64,000 bases of DNA from Aquilaria yunnanensis (lineage: Eukaryota > Streptophyta > Magnoliopsida > Malvales > Thymelaeaceae), in assembly GCA_039654915.1 (NCBI GenBank), contig CM077600.1, positions 40,780,492 to 40,844,491 of the forward strand, given 5' to 3'. The notes under the pieces were generated by a model. It was given only the letters and a program-made list of their open reading frames with translations. It was not told the origin of the DNA and did not search any database. Below, in pieces: positions 8,930-20,853 of this stretch (position 1 is the stretch's first letter; each line of letters opens with the position of its first letter). The position numbers and the translations under genes are program-made.

Positions 8930-11900
8930 ACATATGAGTACATATGAGATATGTTGGCCTACACCATGTAATGAGTTTTTTTTTTAATAATAAATTTAGT
9001 ATAAAAAAATTAAATAATAAATAATTTAAAAATATGAAAAAAAAAATTGATTAAAGCTGAACTAACCTAAAAAATAATTAAAATTAGGTAAATAGAAACA
9101 TAACATCATATGTATTTTGAAACATAACATAACTAAAAATTTTCCTCTTTTATCAACTTAAATTCTAATTTTTAATATCAATGATAAATTTATTTAGAAA
9201 AATTTACTTTCAATTTTAGTAATTATTGGCTAAATTATTTTATTAAACCATAAAGAACAATTCATACTACCAAACACAATCATAAATAAAAAAATAATAT
9301 AATTGAAACACAAGATTGTATTTAATTTATGCTAATAAATTCTCAATTTAACCATTAACTTAATAAAGATAAAAAATAAAAAATTAATTAAAACCGAATC
9401 AATTAGAACCATAGCTATAAGTAGGTAAATTATAATGACTAAATTTTTTTTTTAAAATAAAATTAAAGAAAAGAAAACAAAAAAGTTTGAATCAATACTG
9501 AAAATGGAAAAATATTATGTATTAAAGGCTTAACAATTGATTTAATGAATGTAAAAAAAATGGCTTAACACAAAATCAAATAAATTATGGTAACCAATAT
9601 TTTACTTTAAAATACAGTGCATAAAAACAATAAAAATTTAGGTAAATAGCACCCATCGTCCTTGAACTAAGGCTCATATTGTAGATTCGTCTTGTAACTA
9701 AAAAATATTACTCCGTTCGTCTTCTAACTATAAAAATGGTGCACTATTCATCTTTACGTCAAATTTCCGTTAAAATGGACAGGAAAAAAATGTGAAAAAG
9801 AAGTTTTAACCCTCAAAATATTTTCCATTTGCTTTAAAAACCTCAAAACTGTTACATCTTACAATCAAACTACCTTTTCCACTTTCTTTCAACCATTCAA
9901 CCCGAATTTCTTTCCACAATCAAAATTTCATGGATTTTTGGCACATAATCATGCCAAAGCTACTTTTATCAATCATAAATTCCAATATTTGAAAATAAAA
10001 AATTAAAAAAAACTAGAAAGCATTTGAAAAAGCTACAAGGCAAACCGAACTAGTAAGAAAAAGGGGGAGAGGAGAATCTGGATGTCGGGACCTACACTCC
10101 AAAGGTGAGAACCACCGTAGCATGCCACCTTCCGATCTAACCAAATTCCTGTTTTCTTCAAAGAAATCCCTCAAACTTTTCCTCCACTCAGTTGAATCCT
10201 TGGGCTTCGTTAGCTCACTTACTCTACTCTTCCAATCTTATTCCTTCCCCTTTCGGAAGCTTCCGTTCTCCACAAAATTCATAGTAGCTGTAGAAGCTGA
10301 AGACGCCTTATCTGTTACAGTAGCAAACCACGAAGGCAAGCATGAGCATCGAGTAGGCCATGAGACTTCAAGTGGCGTAGAAAGTTGGCGGTGAGAGAAG
10401 GAAGGAGAAGAGCTAAGAAAGTGGTGAGCTCCGGTGGCCGTCATGGAAATGAATCTGGTAGATTTTGGAGGCTACTAGAAGAGAAGAGAGCAACCAGGAG
10501 AGAGAGGGCTTTTTCTTGGACAATATAGTTCAAGGATGGCGGTATACTGAGTATGATTTAATTCAAAGAGTGAATTATTGGGAAATTAAAGCTTAGTTTA
10601 CTTTCCCACGGCTTGACAAATCACATGCTAGAGAAAAAGATAACAGTACAGTTTGGATAGGACTATGGGTTTTGGTGGGAAGAAGAAGAAAATAGTTGAA
10701 GGAAAACTATGGGTTCAGGTTAAATTATTGAAAGAAAGTGGAGAAGATAGTTTGATTGTAAGATATAAAAGCTTTGAGGTTTTTAAGGCAAATAGAAAGT
10801 TTTTCGAGGGATAATCAAACTTGTTTTTCACGTTTTTTCCAGTCCATTTTAACGAAAAATTTGACGGAAGGATGAATAGTGCACCATTTTCATAGTTAAA
10901 TGACAGAACAGTGTAACATTTTTTAGTTTCAGGTTCAGGACAAATCTGCAACATGAGCCTTAGTTCAAGGGTGATGGGTGCTATTTACCCTAAAAATTTT
11001 ATGGACTAAGAGAATATATAGAAATAATCTATCTAAATATTTATTAAATTTGAGAACAAAAAAAAAAGTTGGATAGAAAATAAGGACTAACATGGAAAAA
11101 GAGTAAAAGCTTAAGGATTAAACTGACATTTAACCAGACAACCTAAAACTGTAGAAATTGAAAAATGGGCCCTAAAAGATGCAAGTACCTTATGAAAAGG
11201 AAATCGAATGTAAAGAATGGTTAATTGTGTTCGAAAAAAGAGGTAAAAGCAAAAACAAAAACAAAAAAAAAAAAAGAATTGTTCATCTTCAATTATGAAC
11301 AATAAAAACCCCATGACTTTTAGAAGTAAGCGAGATATGTAGGTTAGCTGTAATATAATCAATATAAGTCATTGATGAAACAATGTAAAAGGGTAAGACT
11401 TACTTTGACATTAAGTAAAATTTAAGTATAAATAATGATAAGCACACAAAGTAATCAACTAAAGATATGTTTATATAGTATCAAAGAGCATTAAAGATAA
11501 TAAATGAAAAATGATTAAATAAATTCTATTAATCAATTCAATAAAACCATTAAGAGAAAGAAAGTTTCTAATGTTTATAGTATAGGATAACATTGCATAA
11601 TATACACGCATAGGTTTTCCAGATTTTTTACTTACTAATGAATTAGTGATAAAATAAAACCTTTTAAGAATTGTGCATTCATGCATAATACAAATTATTC
11701 ATTTATTTCAACTAATCAAAACTCAAAATCAAATCTGTGACATTATGAAAAATGTGCATTTGTTTCAACTAATTAAAACTTTGAATTAAACCTATATAAT
11801 TAAAACTCTGAGTCAAACCATGCAAAAGAAAAAACTTTTATCATTTAAGGTTTTATCATTTTAAATTTAAATATGCCATCAAAATTTTTATTTTCGTAAA

Positions 11901-12480
11901 AGTTCATGTCACGTATCTAAAAGTCAACCACACCTGCAATTGGGGATCAAGATAGCCCTCTTCCCTTCTCCTTAAAAACATTTTACTTCTAGTATATACA
12001 AAAATTCTGATTAGCAAAAGGGTGAAAAAATTATGCTAGATCATGGAAGTTGGGGACCATTATGGTAGGAATGTTATATCGAATGACTAAAGAAGAAATT
12101 TGACCATTCTGCAGGAGGTGAATGACTAAAACAAATTTAAAACAGTAGCCCGACATGTCACAAAAAAGGGAAAAATATTATTGGCTCCCTGTAATGTTTA
12201 TTATGGCCAGTAATTTCCCCAATCTTTATGATGTGATAATTATGTCATCATCAGCAAATAGTCTACCCTCTAGCTAGTGACAGTAAACTAAAGTGGGGGG
12301 ATCATTATGGTAGATGTGAAAAATTTATGGACCAAAAGAGCGGTTTGACCATAAGTTGGAATAAGCAAAAAGAAAAAAAAGCCATGGTGGGAAACTACTG
12401 TTGATGAACAGTAGAAACATTTTCCTCTTTAGAATATAGTATAATATAATATGTGTGAATATAAATACATTATAATATTA
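8930..12480. repeat. Dispersed repeat, copy 1 (interrupted by a MULE)
   Basis: 8930–9639 matches 62260–62925, and 10991–12050 matches 62926–64000, collinear and in the same orientation. Shared landmarks include AACATAACTAAAAATTTTCC, TTAACCAGACAACCT and GTAAGCGAGATATGTAGG-like sequence. The match is broken only by the element at 9640–10990. The repeat is non-coding and its class is not evident. The two copies are about 53 kb apart, and copy 2 runs off the window end. Confidence 0.85.
9640..10990. mobile_element. Non-autonomous MULE with ~290-bp TIRs and a 9-bp target duplication
   Basis: The left end reads AGGTAAATAGCACCCATC, and the reverse complement of the right end reads GGGTAAATAGCACCCATC. 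The inverted similarity extends about 290 bp (9640–9925 versus 10700–10990). The element is flanked by TAAAAATTT at 9631–9639 and 10991–10999, a perfect 9-bp target duplication, the hallmark of Mutator-like elements. It interrupts the dispersed repeat whose uninterrupted copy is near 62925. Total length is 1351 bp with no transposase. The interior (10030–10560) includes an open plus-strand frame at 10122–10394 that I do not recognise, which could be captured host sequence. Confidence 0.92.
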
Positions 12481-13175
12481 TTTTAAAATAAAAAATAAAA
12501 AATATATTTTGTTACACACGCGAGCGTGCGCACACACACGCACATATATTAATTATTTTATTATATGAAAAGAAATATATTTTATAAAAAAAATAAAGAA
12601 TGATACACACACATGCACACACATACATACATACATACATAGAACAAAATAATTATTATTCATCAAAAAAATTAATTTACTAATACATGACAAAAAAAAA
12701 TACTACATTTTTTTTTGTTACTTAGAATTTGTTACAAATATAATGTATTAGAAATTACTATTGAAAAGGTGGGGATTTGGTGTTTGCTATATGAAATTGT
12801 GGAGAGTTTAGGTTGCAATTAGATCAATTCTGAATATATATATATATATATATATAGGATACATCTAAGAGTGATTTTATCTTTTTCTTAATGAAAGAGA
12901 TTGGGGAGCTGACACGTGGCACACTTTCTGTTTTTAATAAATTAACTATAAACTTTTACACATGATTTACTGCATATACTTTTAATCCTTTGATGTAATA
13001 TGATGGCAAAACATGACGGTCAAAGCAGTAATTTTTGACTTACAACTAAATTTCAAATTAAATTTCATGATATTATCTTTTTTTAAAAAAAATGATTATA
13101 TAAATATTATCTTATACAAAAATTTGAATATAAAATTATCTAATATTAATTTTATTGAAAGTAGCATAAGGAAAA
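12481..13175. other. AT-rich intergenic sequence with simple repeats
   Basis: It holds an alternating purine–pyrimidine CA/CG-rich stretch (12515–12550), a CATA run (12615–12645) and a (TA)n tract (about 12833–12856). No gene seen. Confidence 0.5.
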
Positions 13176-14571
13176 GGAAAAATTATCAAGACCCTCCGGA
13201 GGTTAAGTCGAACCTATACTTATGTCCCCTATTTTTCAAATACCTACAGTTACCCTTAAAGAACTAACACCTTCATTCACCATTAGACTGAAACCGGTAA
13301 AATATCTGATTTTGCATTTCTAACCTTCTTTATTAGAAACTTTAACCCCCCAACTTTCAGATCAATACAAAAGGTTACAAATCCTTCCTCCTCGCCACCA
13401 CGCCGTATCTTTCTCACCAAAGTGAGTCGCTACCTAAGCAAGTGTGGAGGAGGCGGAGCTCCATCAGAAATCGACCAGAGAAATCGCCTAGTGCATTCGT
13501 CGATCAAAGCGGGTTCACGTTCAAAACTTGTGCATCACGAAACGGTGCAATTCCCAGGTGGCGAATCAGAATAGTTGATGCATCAGCAATTCCCATACGC
13601 GATTCCACTCAGGCTTTAAATCGGTGACTCTCTGTTGATCTCGATCGGGAGGGCAAGTATCGTTGTGGTCTACTACTCGCGGCACAGGTGATGTGGGCAT
13701 GTGACTGGAGGCCACCGAAATTACGATGCGTGGCTGTAATGCATGTCAAACGTCTGAGAAGAAGACCGCTATCGGGCAGTTTCTCCTCGATCGCAGCTAT
13801 CGGACGATTTTTCCTATATCACATTGGGTCATTGCCGTCTTCACCAAATCCTCAAGCAGTGGCGGAACCAGAATTTTTGGTTTGGGGGGCGAGCCCGAAG
13901 GAGAGTCGACCAAACCCGGAGGAGAGGGATGCATCGAGGCGGGGCAAAGCTGGAGATTGGGACTAATTCGTATTAATTCAAATATTAGGGTTCAACTCGA
14001 CAAGGTTGAAAATTTGGAGGACTACTAGTGCATGTAGGCCATGTTAGAATATCTGCTTAAGGCTAGAGGAAATAATTACTCATTTGGTACCTATTTTCTT
14101 TAGTACCTACCTCCCTGCCCCCCATCATCATATTCTTTCATTATTTCTGGGGGGGCAAAAATGCATTTCAAGTCCCTAATTTCTCTTAAATTAACCAATT
14201 AAGTACTTATATTTAAAATTTTTCAAAATTTTTGGGGGGCAGTGGCACCCCCTGCCCCTTAATAGGTCCGCCCCTATCCTCAAGCCTGCGTCTCACTGAC
14301 TAGGAAAATCAATGGAATCATCGGAATGGAATCGATGGAATCGCCGGAACATATCTGAGGAGTACCGAAAGGAAGATTGCTAGATGTACAAGTTGTGTGG
14401 CACAAATTTTAGAGAAGAAGACTAGGAGGGTAAAAGTAGAAATTTTCTCCTTTTGTTCATAACCGTGATTAACGGAGATAGATTTTTAGGGGATAAGTGT
14501 AGGTAATTGAACTATGGGGGACACAAGTGTAAGTTAGGGTAAATCTCAGGGGTGATCCTGGTAATTTTCCC
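13176..14571. mobile_element. MULE-type element with ~9-bp target duplication, interrupted by a hAT
   Basis: Left end GGAAAAATTATCAAGACCC; reverse complement of the right end GGGAAAATTACCAGGATC. Inverted similarity continues about 100 bp through 'acctatacttatgtcccc'-like sequence. Flanks are TAAGGAAAA (13167–13175) and TAAGCAAAA (14572–14580), 8 of 9 identical. Of the 1396 bp, 428 bp are a later hAT insertion plus its duplication. The interior (13380–13850 and 14285–14440) is GC-balanced and may be captured host sequence, but I recognise no protein. Confidence 0.82.
13857..14276. mobile_element. Nested non-autonomous hAT element, 420 bp
   Basis: Starts CAGTGGCGGAACC and ends GGTCCGCCCCTA (reverse complement TAGGGGCGGACC), giving imperfect hAT-like TIRs. 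It is flanked by a perfect 8-bp duplication TCCTCAAG at 13849–13856 and 14277–14284. Removing it restores a continuous reading of the surrounding MULE. Inside are subterminal runs of G (GGGGGG) on both sides. No transposase. Confidence 0.88.
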
Positions 14572-14580
14572 TAAGCAAAA

Positions 14581-15516
14581 TAATGTAACCAGGTGTACAC
14601 TTATTTTATTTGAACTATATCTACAAGATAAATAGAGCAAGATTTTTAAAATAAAATCAATTTGATGATAACATATGGCATTTTTTCATTCAAAAATAAG
14701 ATATTATTTTAAAAATAAGATTTAATTGAAATTTAATATAATCTGATTAATTGAGATTTAATAAGATCCACATTCAAAATTAAATTTAATTGAGATTTAA
14801 TATAATCTGATTAATATTGTATCCATAATTTAATTTAAGAGTACTTCTATCATCACTATCTCTTCCTTCTCTTCGCCATTGTCATTATTTTTATGACTCA
14901 GATGTCCTCCTTCCTCTCTCATGAAACCAAACTTTCATCCCATGTTTCATCTCTCCCCAATCATGACTTGGTTGGTGTTTTATTTTCTTTTTTGATATAA
15001 CACTCAAACACACATTTGGGTAGAATATATGCCTCAAGTTTTTTATTTGAAAAGGTAGATATTTAACTCTTTGTTTTTCCATCTTTTTTAGTCATTCTAG
15101 GCACACATTTTTGCAAAAGAATAATTAAATGATTGGAGTTATTGTTTCGTCAATGAGAGCTTCATAAGAAACTAAGCAATTTTATAAGGCATGCTCGTGC
15201 ATCAGACAAAAATCTTTTTTTTTTTGTTGTTCCTCTATCTTGGGTTTTAAGATTCTTTATATTTTCTCTTGCCTTCACTTTTATCAATGGTGTGGTTGTT
15301 GACGGGCTTCCATTGTTAATCTTTGGCATATGACTTTTAACTTTGGTGCTTGTGTGCTTTGATGTCTATCTGCCTAACCACAGGTCCAACATAGAATCTT
15401 TTTGTTTAATTTTCCAAGATTCTTCTATACTCATATCATATTCTCACCTTCCAGCTTGATCCACATTTAATATCGTTGTTACACTTTATGTCTCACATGT
15501 TTTTGGTAATTGAGCA
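14581..15516. other. AT-rich flank upstream of the HD-Zip pseudogene; no gene recognised
   Basis: Sequence around 14700–14820 repeats an AGATTTAAT(ATAATCTGATTAA) theme. The stretch 15380–15516 ends in a plausible 3' splice acceptor (TTGAGCAG) right before the HD-Zip-like exon, so part of it may be an old intron. No first exon is recognisable. Confidence 0.45.
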
Positions 15517-16154
15517 GATGAACATAGTCCAAGGAACAATCATGTGCATAACACAGAGTTACAGTCGATGCTTGACGAGCTAGATGAAGAAAGGTGTGTG
15601 GAAGAGGCTCGCCATGTCACCAAGAAAGAGAAAAAGAGCCGGCTGAGCATGGATCAAGTCAAGGCCTTGGAGAAGAACTTCAAGGTAGAGACTAAGCTGG
15701 GGCAGGTAAGGAAAGTAAAGCTGGTACAAGAACTATGCCTGCAGTTGAAACAAGTCATCATCTAGTTTTATAACCTTCATGCATGGTGGAAGACCAAACA
15801 ATTGGAGAAAGACTATAGCCTTCTTAAATCCAACTAGAAAGCTCTAAATCTCAATTAGGATACCTTTAACAACACAATAAAGCTCAAGTACCATAATTCT
15901 TACCCACTTCGCCATCTAAATGACCATTTTAGACCTTGAAAGCAATTTGGTTCCTGATTTTGTAATTTTCACATCTGCAGATACGAGAGCTAAAGGCAAA
16001 GCTCAAAGGAGAGAACTTAGGGGGCAACATTTCCTTTGTGATTAAGGAGGAGGTAATTATGCTAAAAACAGAGTATAAGGCTATTGAATTAAATAGGAAC
16101 CTTCCCCTTTTTTCATCAAAGCCCCAAGAACTGAGATTTGACAACGTTTCCTGA
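15517..16154 (+). pseudogene. HD-Zip class I homeobox pseudogene (ATHB6/ATHB16-like)
   Basis: After an acceptor-like AG, the translation reads DEHSPRNNHVHN-type sequence, then ELQSMLDELDEE and SRLSMDQVKALEKNF, typical of the region before and at the start of the class I homeodomain. The frame meets TAG at 15763–15765 exactly where the invariant Trp of homeodomain helix 3 (QVxxWFQN) should be. It then continues recognisably (WWKTKQLEKDYSLLK) with further stops at 15835 and 15856. A second exon follows an AG at about 15980 (IRELKAKLKGEN … VIKEE). The intron is kept, so this is a decayed duplicate rather than a processed copy. The WFQNRRAR motif is degraded (FYNLHAW). No function is expected. 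Confidence 0.88.
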
Positions 16155-18667
16155 TTTTGATATTATTGGTTTAATGATAATATTTTCTTTTGCACTTAGA
16201 ACCATCTTTACAAGTATATTAGAGTTTGAGAGATTATCTATTAAAGTTAGGATTACCTATTAAAGTAAGGAGAAATATGTTTGCTTCTTAAAACCTAAAT
16301 GGTAGTGAGCCGTAATTTAGTAGCATAGTGGTGCAAAATGAACGAGTGGGACTTGATCATTGGTTGGGTCTATGGTATCCAAGCTCTTTAGCCATTGGAC
16401 CAAAGTGCTGCATATGGTTTAATGATAATATTGGTCTTAACAATATTTGTATAAGATCTAGATATATTATTTTAGAAACTGAAAGAAAAAATTGGAATCC
16501 CGAGGCGGGTATGTAAACTAGTTTGCCTTTTATGGAGAGTATGGGGTCAAGTGTCTACTATGTGAAACCTACAGGGTTTAGGCTATAATTAGATCGCTTT
16601 TTGATTTCCTTTTTTGGGAAAGTGTGCAATTACCACTCAAATCCTGGCCAGGCCAAGGTAGGTATTCCTTTTTGCTAACTCATATGATTGATGGGGACAA
16701 TATCATATTTTCTAATATCACATTGAATTTGTAGGTATCTCAAAGTATGATATTTTCATTCTAACTTGGTGAATAAAAGCAATAATTTATAAATCCTAAA
16801 CATGTTAACATCTTTTATCAATTAAATTATATTTTTAAATTTAAAAATTGTGAAATATCATCAATATTTATGTTAGAATATATATATTAATTATATGTTA
16901 TCATTTTATATATGTATGTATTTGGTACAATGACAAGAAAAAAAAATTCTAATTCATAGTATGTAGTATCCCATAGTTGTATGCAGTATACTGTGGTAAA
17001 CTAAGAAAACATATAAATGATTATTGGAATGTGATATACCGCGGTATTTCACACGATAATTTGACAATGTGTATTGTATATCTGTTGTAAGTTGTATACA
17101 ATAGTATTTAATGCTATAGCTAGGGCTAACTAGTTTTTCCTTTTTCCTTTTTTTTCTTTTCCACTCACAAAATTTTAAAAGCTCTTGAGTTTAAGTTTTT
17201 AATAATACGGAAAATACTTAAGTCAAGTCAAAAGCCATTAAGTCAAGCCATAAGAAATAAGGAATATATGTTCCTAATGCCTCGACTAATTGGCTTAAGT
17301 GTGAGGGGAAACCCTGACACATCGATAAAGTCTATGTATGTTTGGTTGTATTGTCTATAATTTTGTAGATGTTTATATATGTTTTTATTTAATTTTGTAT
17401 TATTTTCTTAGTTTGAATGAGTTGGAGCACAAGGGGAATAAAAAGACATTCTGAGGAAGGAAGGAATATGAAGATGAACAAAGCTTCAACTTGGAACCTA
17501 ATTTCCATGTTCATCCTTGCATTTTCTAGCTCTAGAGCAGTTATAATAATTTTGGCCCTTTTTTTTTTTTAGCTTCGCGTAGGTTTTTGAATTATTTCAA
17601 TCAGACATATGAGCACAAAATTATGGTCAAAATGCTGGAAAGTAACAAAGTTGGAGAGTTCTGGCACAACACCACCAAGACTTGTTAAATTTTTAAGAGC
17701 CCTCGATCAACAGTTGCAAAAATAGATTTCCTTTAACCCCAAACCCTCTAAACTCATTTTTCAGCTAGTTTTTTTTAGAATTTTCATGGATTAGGGTGCT
17801 AGAAACCTAATTTGATGGAGATTCTTGTTTGGAGTAGAATAAGAACTCTTATACAACATGAATTTGTTCTTAGATTTGGTTCTTCTAACTTTAATTTTTT
17901 TTTTTAGTTTGATATCTTATAAATATATGTAGATTTGCTATTTTTATCGATGTTGTGAACCATTTAAAATGATTTAATGCTTGTAAATACATAACTCATT
18001 AATTATTTCTATGATTTGTTGGCTTTTTTAGCTTTGTGCTTGAATATGTTCTTCATTCATTGGCCACCTTCATTGAACAATTTGATAGACATATGAAAAG
18101 ACTTAGAGAGACTTCTTAAGTTAGAAAAAGGCTAGTAAAGCGTAGGTAATGGTAGATTTGGGAGAACATATTGTTCCTATGATGCCTCTGGGGATAACTT
18201 GAGTTTAAGGGTTGATAAGAGAACTGATTAGCATGAGAATATCTAACAAGGTTCTAATGAGCCAATTGACCCCACTTTAGAAGAAGAAAGCTAATACTTT
18301 AGAGTTTTCTTGCCTACAATTATCATGAAGTATGATTTAGGCTAGGTAAATATTTGTGCCAAAGCTATGTCTATATATCAAACCATTTGAATAGCATTTC
18401 TTAAAGACCTTGTAAATATGTGTTTGTGACAGTTTGTTTTGTTTATTTAATTTGGTGGTTTGGTGTTCCACAATTTTATTAGTTTAGTTTCTTATTATTT
18501 TTGTTTTCATTTTTTTGCTCTGACTAAATTTGATGTCATCATATTTTGCTACTTGATATAATTCTTTATCATATAATTTTTAGTGGGATGGACATTTGAT
18601 TCATTATTCCTACAATTGACACTGTATACTTGCTAGTGAAAATGGAGTTAAGGTTGAGAAATTTTTT
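16155..18667. other. Decayed repeat-like sequence; no gene
   Basis: A long gene-free stretch. 17200–18000 has the look of an old LTR or LARD fragment (AGTTGGAGCACAAGGGGAAT, TTAGGGTGCTAGAAACCTA), but I see no paired copy, PBS or PPT. Other parts are AT-rich and anonymous. Confidence 0.4.
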
Positions 18668-19293
18668 TTGGCAAACATATCAAATTTGCCACTAAAGTTT
18701 GGGGTTGGGAGCAAATATGGCATTATAGTTTTTTTTTCCCAATCTCCCACTGATGTTTTAAAATGGGTCAAATATGCTATTGAAGTTTCAAATTAAGAAT
18801 GAATACGCCACTGACCATTAAAAATATAACAGAAAACGTTAAAAGGCCAACAAAAAAATGTTAAAAATAATAAATTTTAAAATTTTAGGGTGATAATACA
18901 AGTTTTAAGAAACTTAAAATACCTTTTGTAATTAAACTCTCTCTCACACACAATAATGGCAACGAGGAGATTAGACAGTAGAGATAGAAGGAGGGCGGTG
19001 ATGGAGTTGGGGTGTTAGTAATGGAGACAATAACAGGGCTAAAGCATTGATAACAAATGTCAGAACTTCTTTTGGTAAAAATGTCAAAGGTCCTGATATT
19101 TTTTTGAAAGATGCATAATAATCCCAAGATTTCAAAACCTGCTATTTTTACTATTTTTCATTATTTTTCTAAACGGCAGTGACATATTCGGCCCATTTTA
19201 AAACATTAGTGGGAGATGAGGTAAAAAAAAAAAACTATAGTGGCACATTTGCTCCATACACAAAATATTAGTAGCAAATTTGATATTTCTACC
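18668..19293. mobile_element. Long-TIR (MULE-type) element, ~626 bp
   Basis: The left arm (18668–18800) and right arm (about 19165–19293) are inverted copies. Shared words are ATATCAAATTTGC, CATCTCCCACT/CAATCTCCCACT and ATGTTTTAAAATGGG. The flanks are poly(A/T) (AAATTTTTT versus AAATTATTT), so a 9-bp duplication is possible but not decisive. The interior has a short GC-balanced stretch without a recognisable gene. Confidence 0.7.
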
Positions 19294-19897
19294 AAATTAT
19301 TTTATAAACTTCTATCTCGTGGTAATACTTATCGAGAGTTGAAGTTTGAATCCCACCTCCTTCACTTTTCCATGTAAATGTTACATACTCTATACTCTGA
19401 TTCGGTAGCTTTCTGCATCCTAAAAAAGCATATATCTCATTCTCATAACTTCATTTATGTAATATGACACAATCAGACAAAACCATACATTTCTATAGCA
19501 GTTACAAACCATCACAATATTCCACTAACCTAAATTTATAGCTCCGCCATTGCGACTTGTCATTGGTATGACCCAATATAGTAATTCTAGAGTGACTTGT
19601 TTCGATTACGGTTAGGATTCATGATCTTAATGATTTTTGCAAAAAAAAAAGAAATAATAGTCTTGTCCAAAACCTCTTGAGGTATTGTCTTTTAATTAGT
19701 GTTTCACTTTCGAAAGGAGAAAAATGGTCTATGTAAAAAGAAAAGTAGAAAAGTTTACTAATTTAAAAATGATTTAGGTTATGTTCTAAACATGGCACCA
19801 TGTGCGAACAACAAAAAGAATAGTTTTTTATTACATCTAAATCTTAAAAACGGATGGATCGACTTACCATACGTACCTGTTGCTATCAAAGATACCT

Positions 19898-20827
19898 AAG
19901 GTAAATTACACGTGTTAACTCTAACATTTTAATTCTGTTTCTATGCTAACTTCAGTGTCAAATTTGTCCGAAGCCCCTCATTAATGTAGTTAAAATGTTT
20001 CATTTTAGACTCTTTTGTAACAAAAGTCGTTAACTCATATAGAAAATGTCACATTATCATATTATTATAGGGGAAAATCATAACTTCAACCCCATTAAAC
20101 TTTTCCCCTTAACAAAGAAACCTCTATTTTGAAATATACAAAAAAAACTCCTATCCTTATCTCTCCTTTGTCTACCTCCCTCACCCACAGCCACTCACCC
20201 ATCCCTGCCACCACGCACCCATCCCGCCATCGCTTACCCTCTTGCTCTCCCCTATCCCTGTTGTCGCTCACCCAATTTCGTCGCTCTTCCATTTGCTATT
20301 CGTTCAATTCCATCACAATTTACGATGAGTAACCCACCGAGATTCATCGCAGCTCGCAAAGAGGCAGGCTCAATTCATCCAAATCGAGGCTGATGGGAGG
20401 TTGATTCATCTAAATTGAGGGTTGGCAGGAGAAAAAGGGGAGGTCGGAAATGGAAGGAGATGGGCTGAGGGAGGCCAGAGATAGGAGGAGAGGGAGGCCA
20501 TCGAAGAAGGACTGTTGGAAAGAGCCACTGGAGATGGGGCTGCCAGAAAGGAAGGATAGGTAGGAAAGGTTGGTTGGGGATTTTGTCAGATTTGAAATTT
20601 TAAGGCTTTTTTTGGAAAAGGAAAATTTTACATGGGTTAAAATAAGCATTTTCCCCTTACTATTATATGATGGTATGACATTTTCCGTTCGAGAAAACGA
20701 ATTCCATCCAAAAAAAGTTCAAAATGAAACGTTTTAACTACATTAAAGAGGCACTATGAACAAATTTGAGGTTGGGGTTAGAATAGGACCATATTAAAAT
20801 ATTGGAGTTAACACGTATAATTTACCC
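19898..20827. mobile_element. MULE-type element with ~230-bp TIRs
   Basis: The left end AGGTAAATTACACGTGTTAAC and the reverse complement of the right end GGGTAAATTATACGTGTTAAC match, with inverted similarity continuing through ATGTAGTTAAAATGTTTCATTTT-like sequence to about 20130 on the left and from about 20640 on the right. Flanks AAGATACCT (19889–19897) and AAGCTACCT (20828–20836) agree at 8 of 9 bases. The interior (20150–20600) is pyrimidine-rich on one side and purine-rich on the other, with no recognised gene. Confidence 0.8.
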
Positions 20828-20853
20828 AAGCTACCTGGCATACCACCTTTAAT

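Noticed and set aside
10122..10394. 90-residue plus-strand frame inside the MULE
   Set aside because: No recognised domain or splice context; kept only as possible captured sequence in the MULE entry.
16300..16420. Possible tRNA-derived SINE (A-box-like TAGCATAGTGG near 16320)
   Set aside because: No convincing B box at the right distance, no poly(A)/T tail and no target duplication; one short match is not enough.
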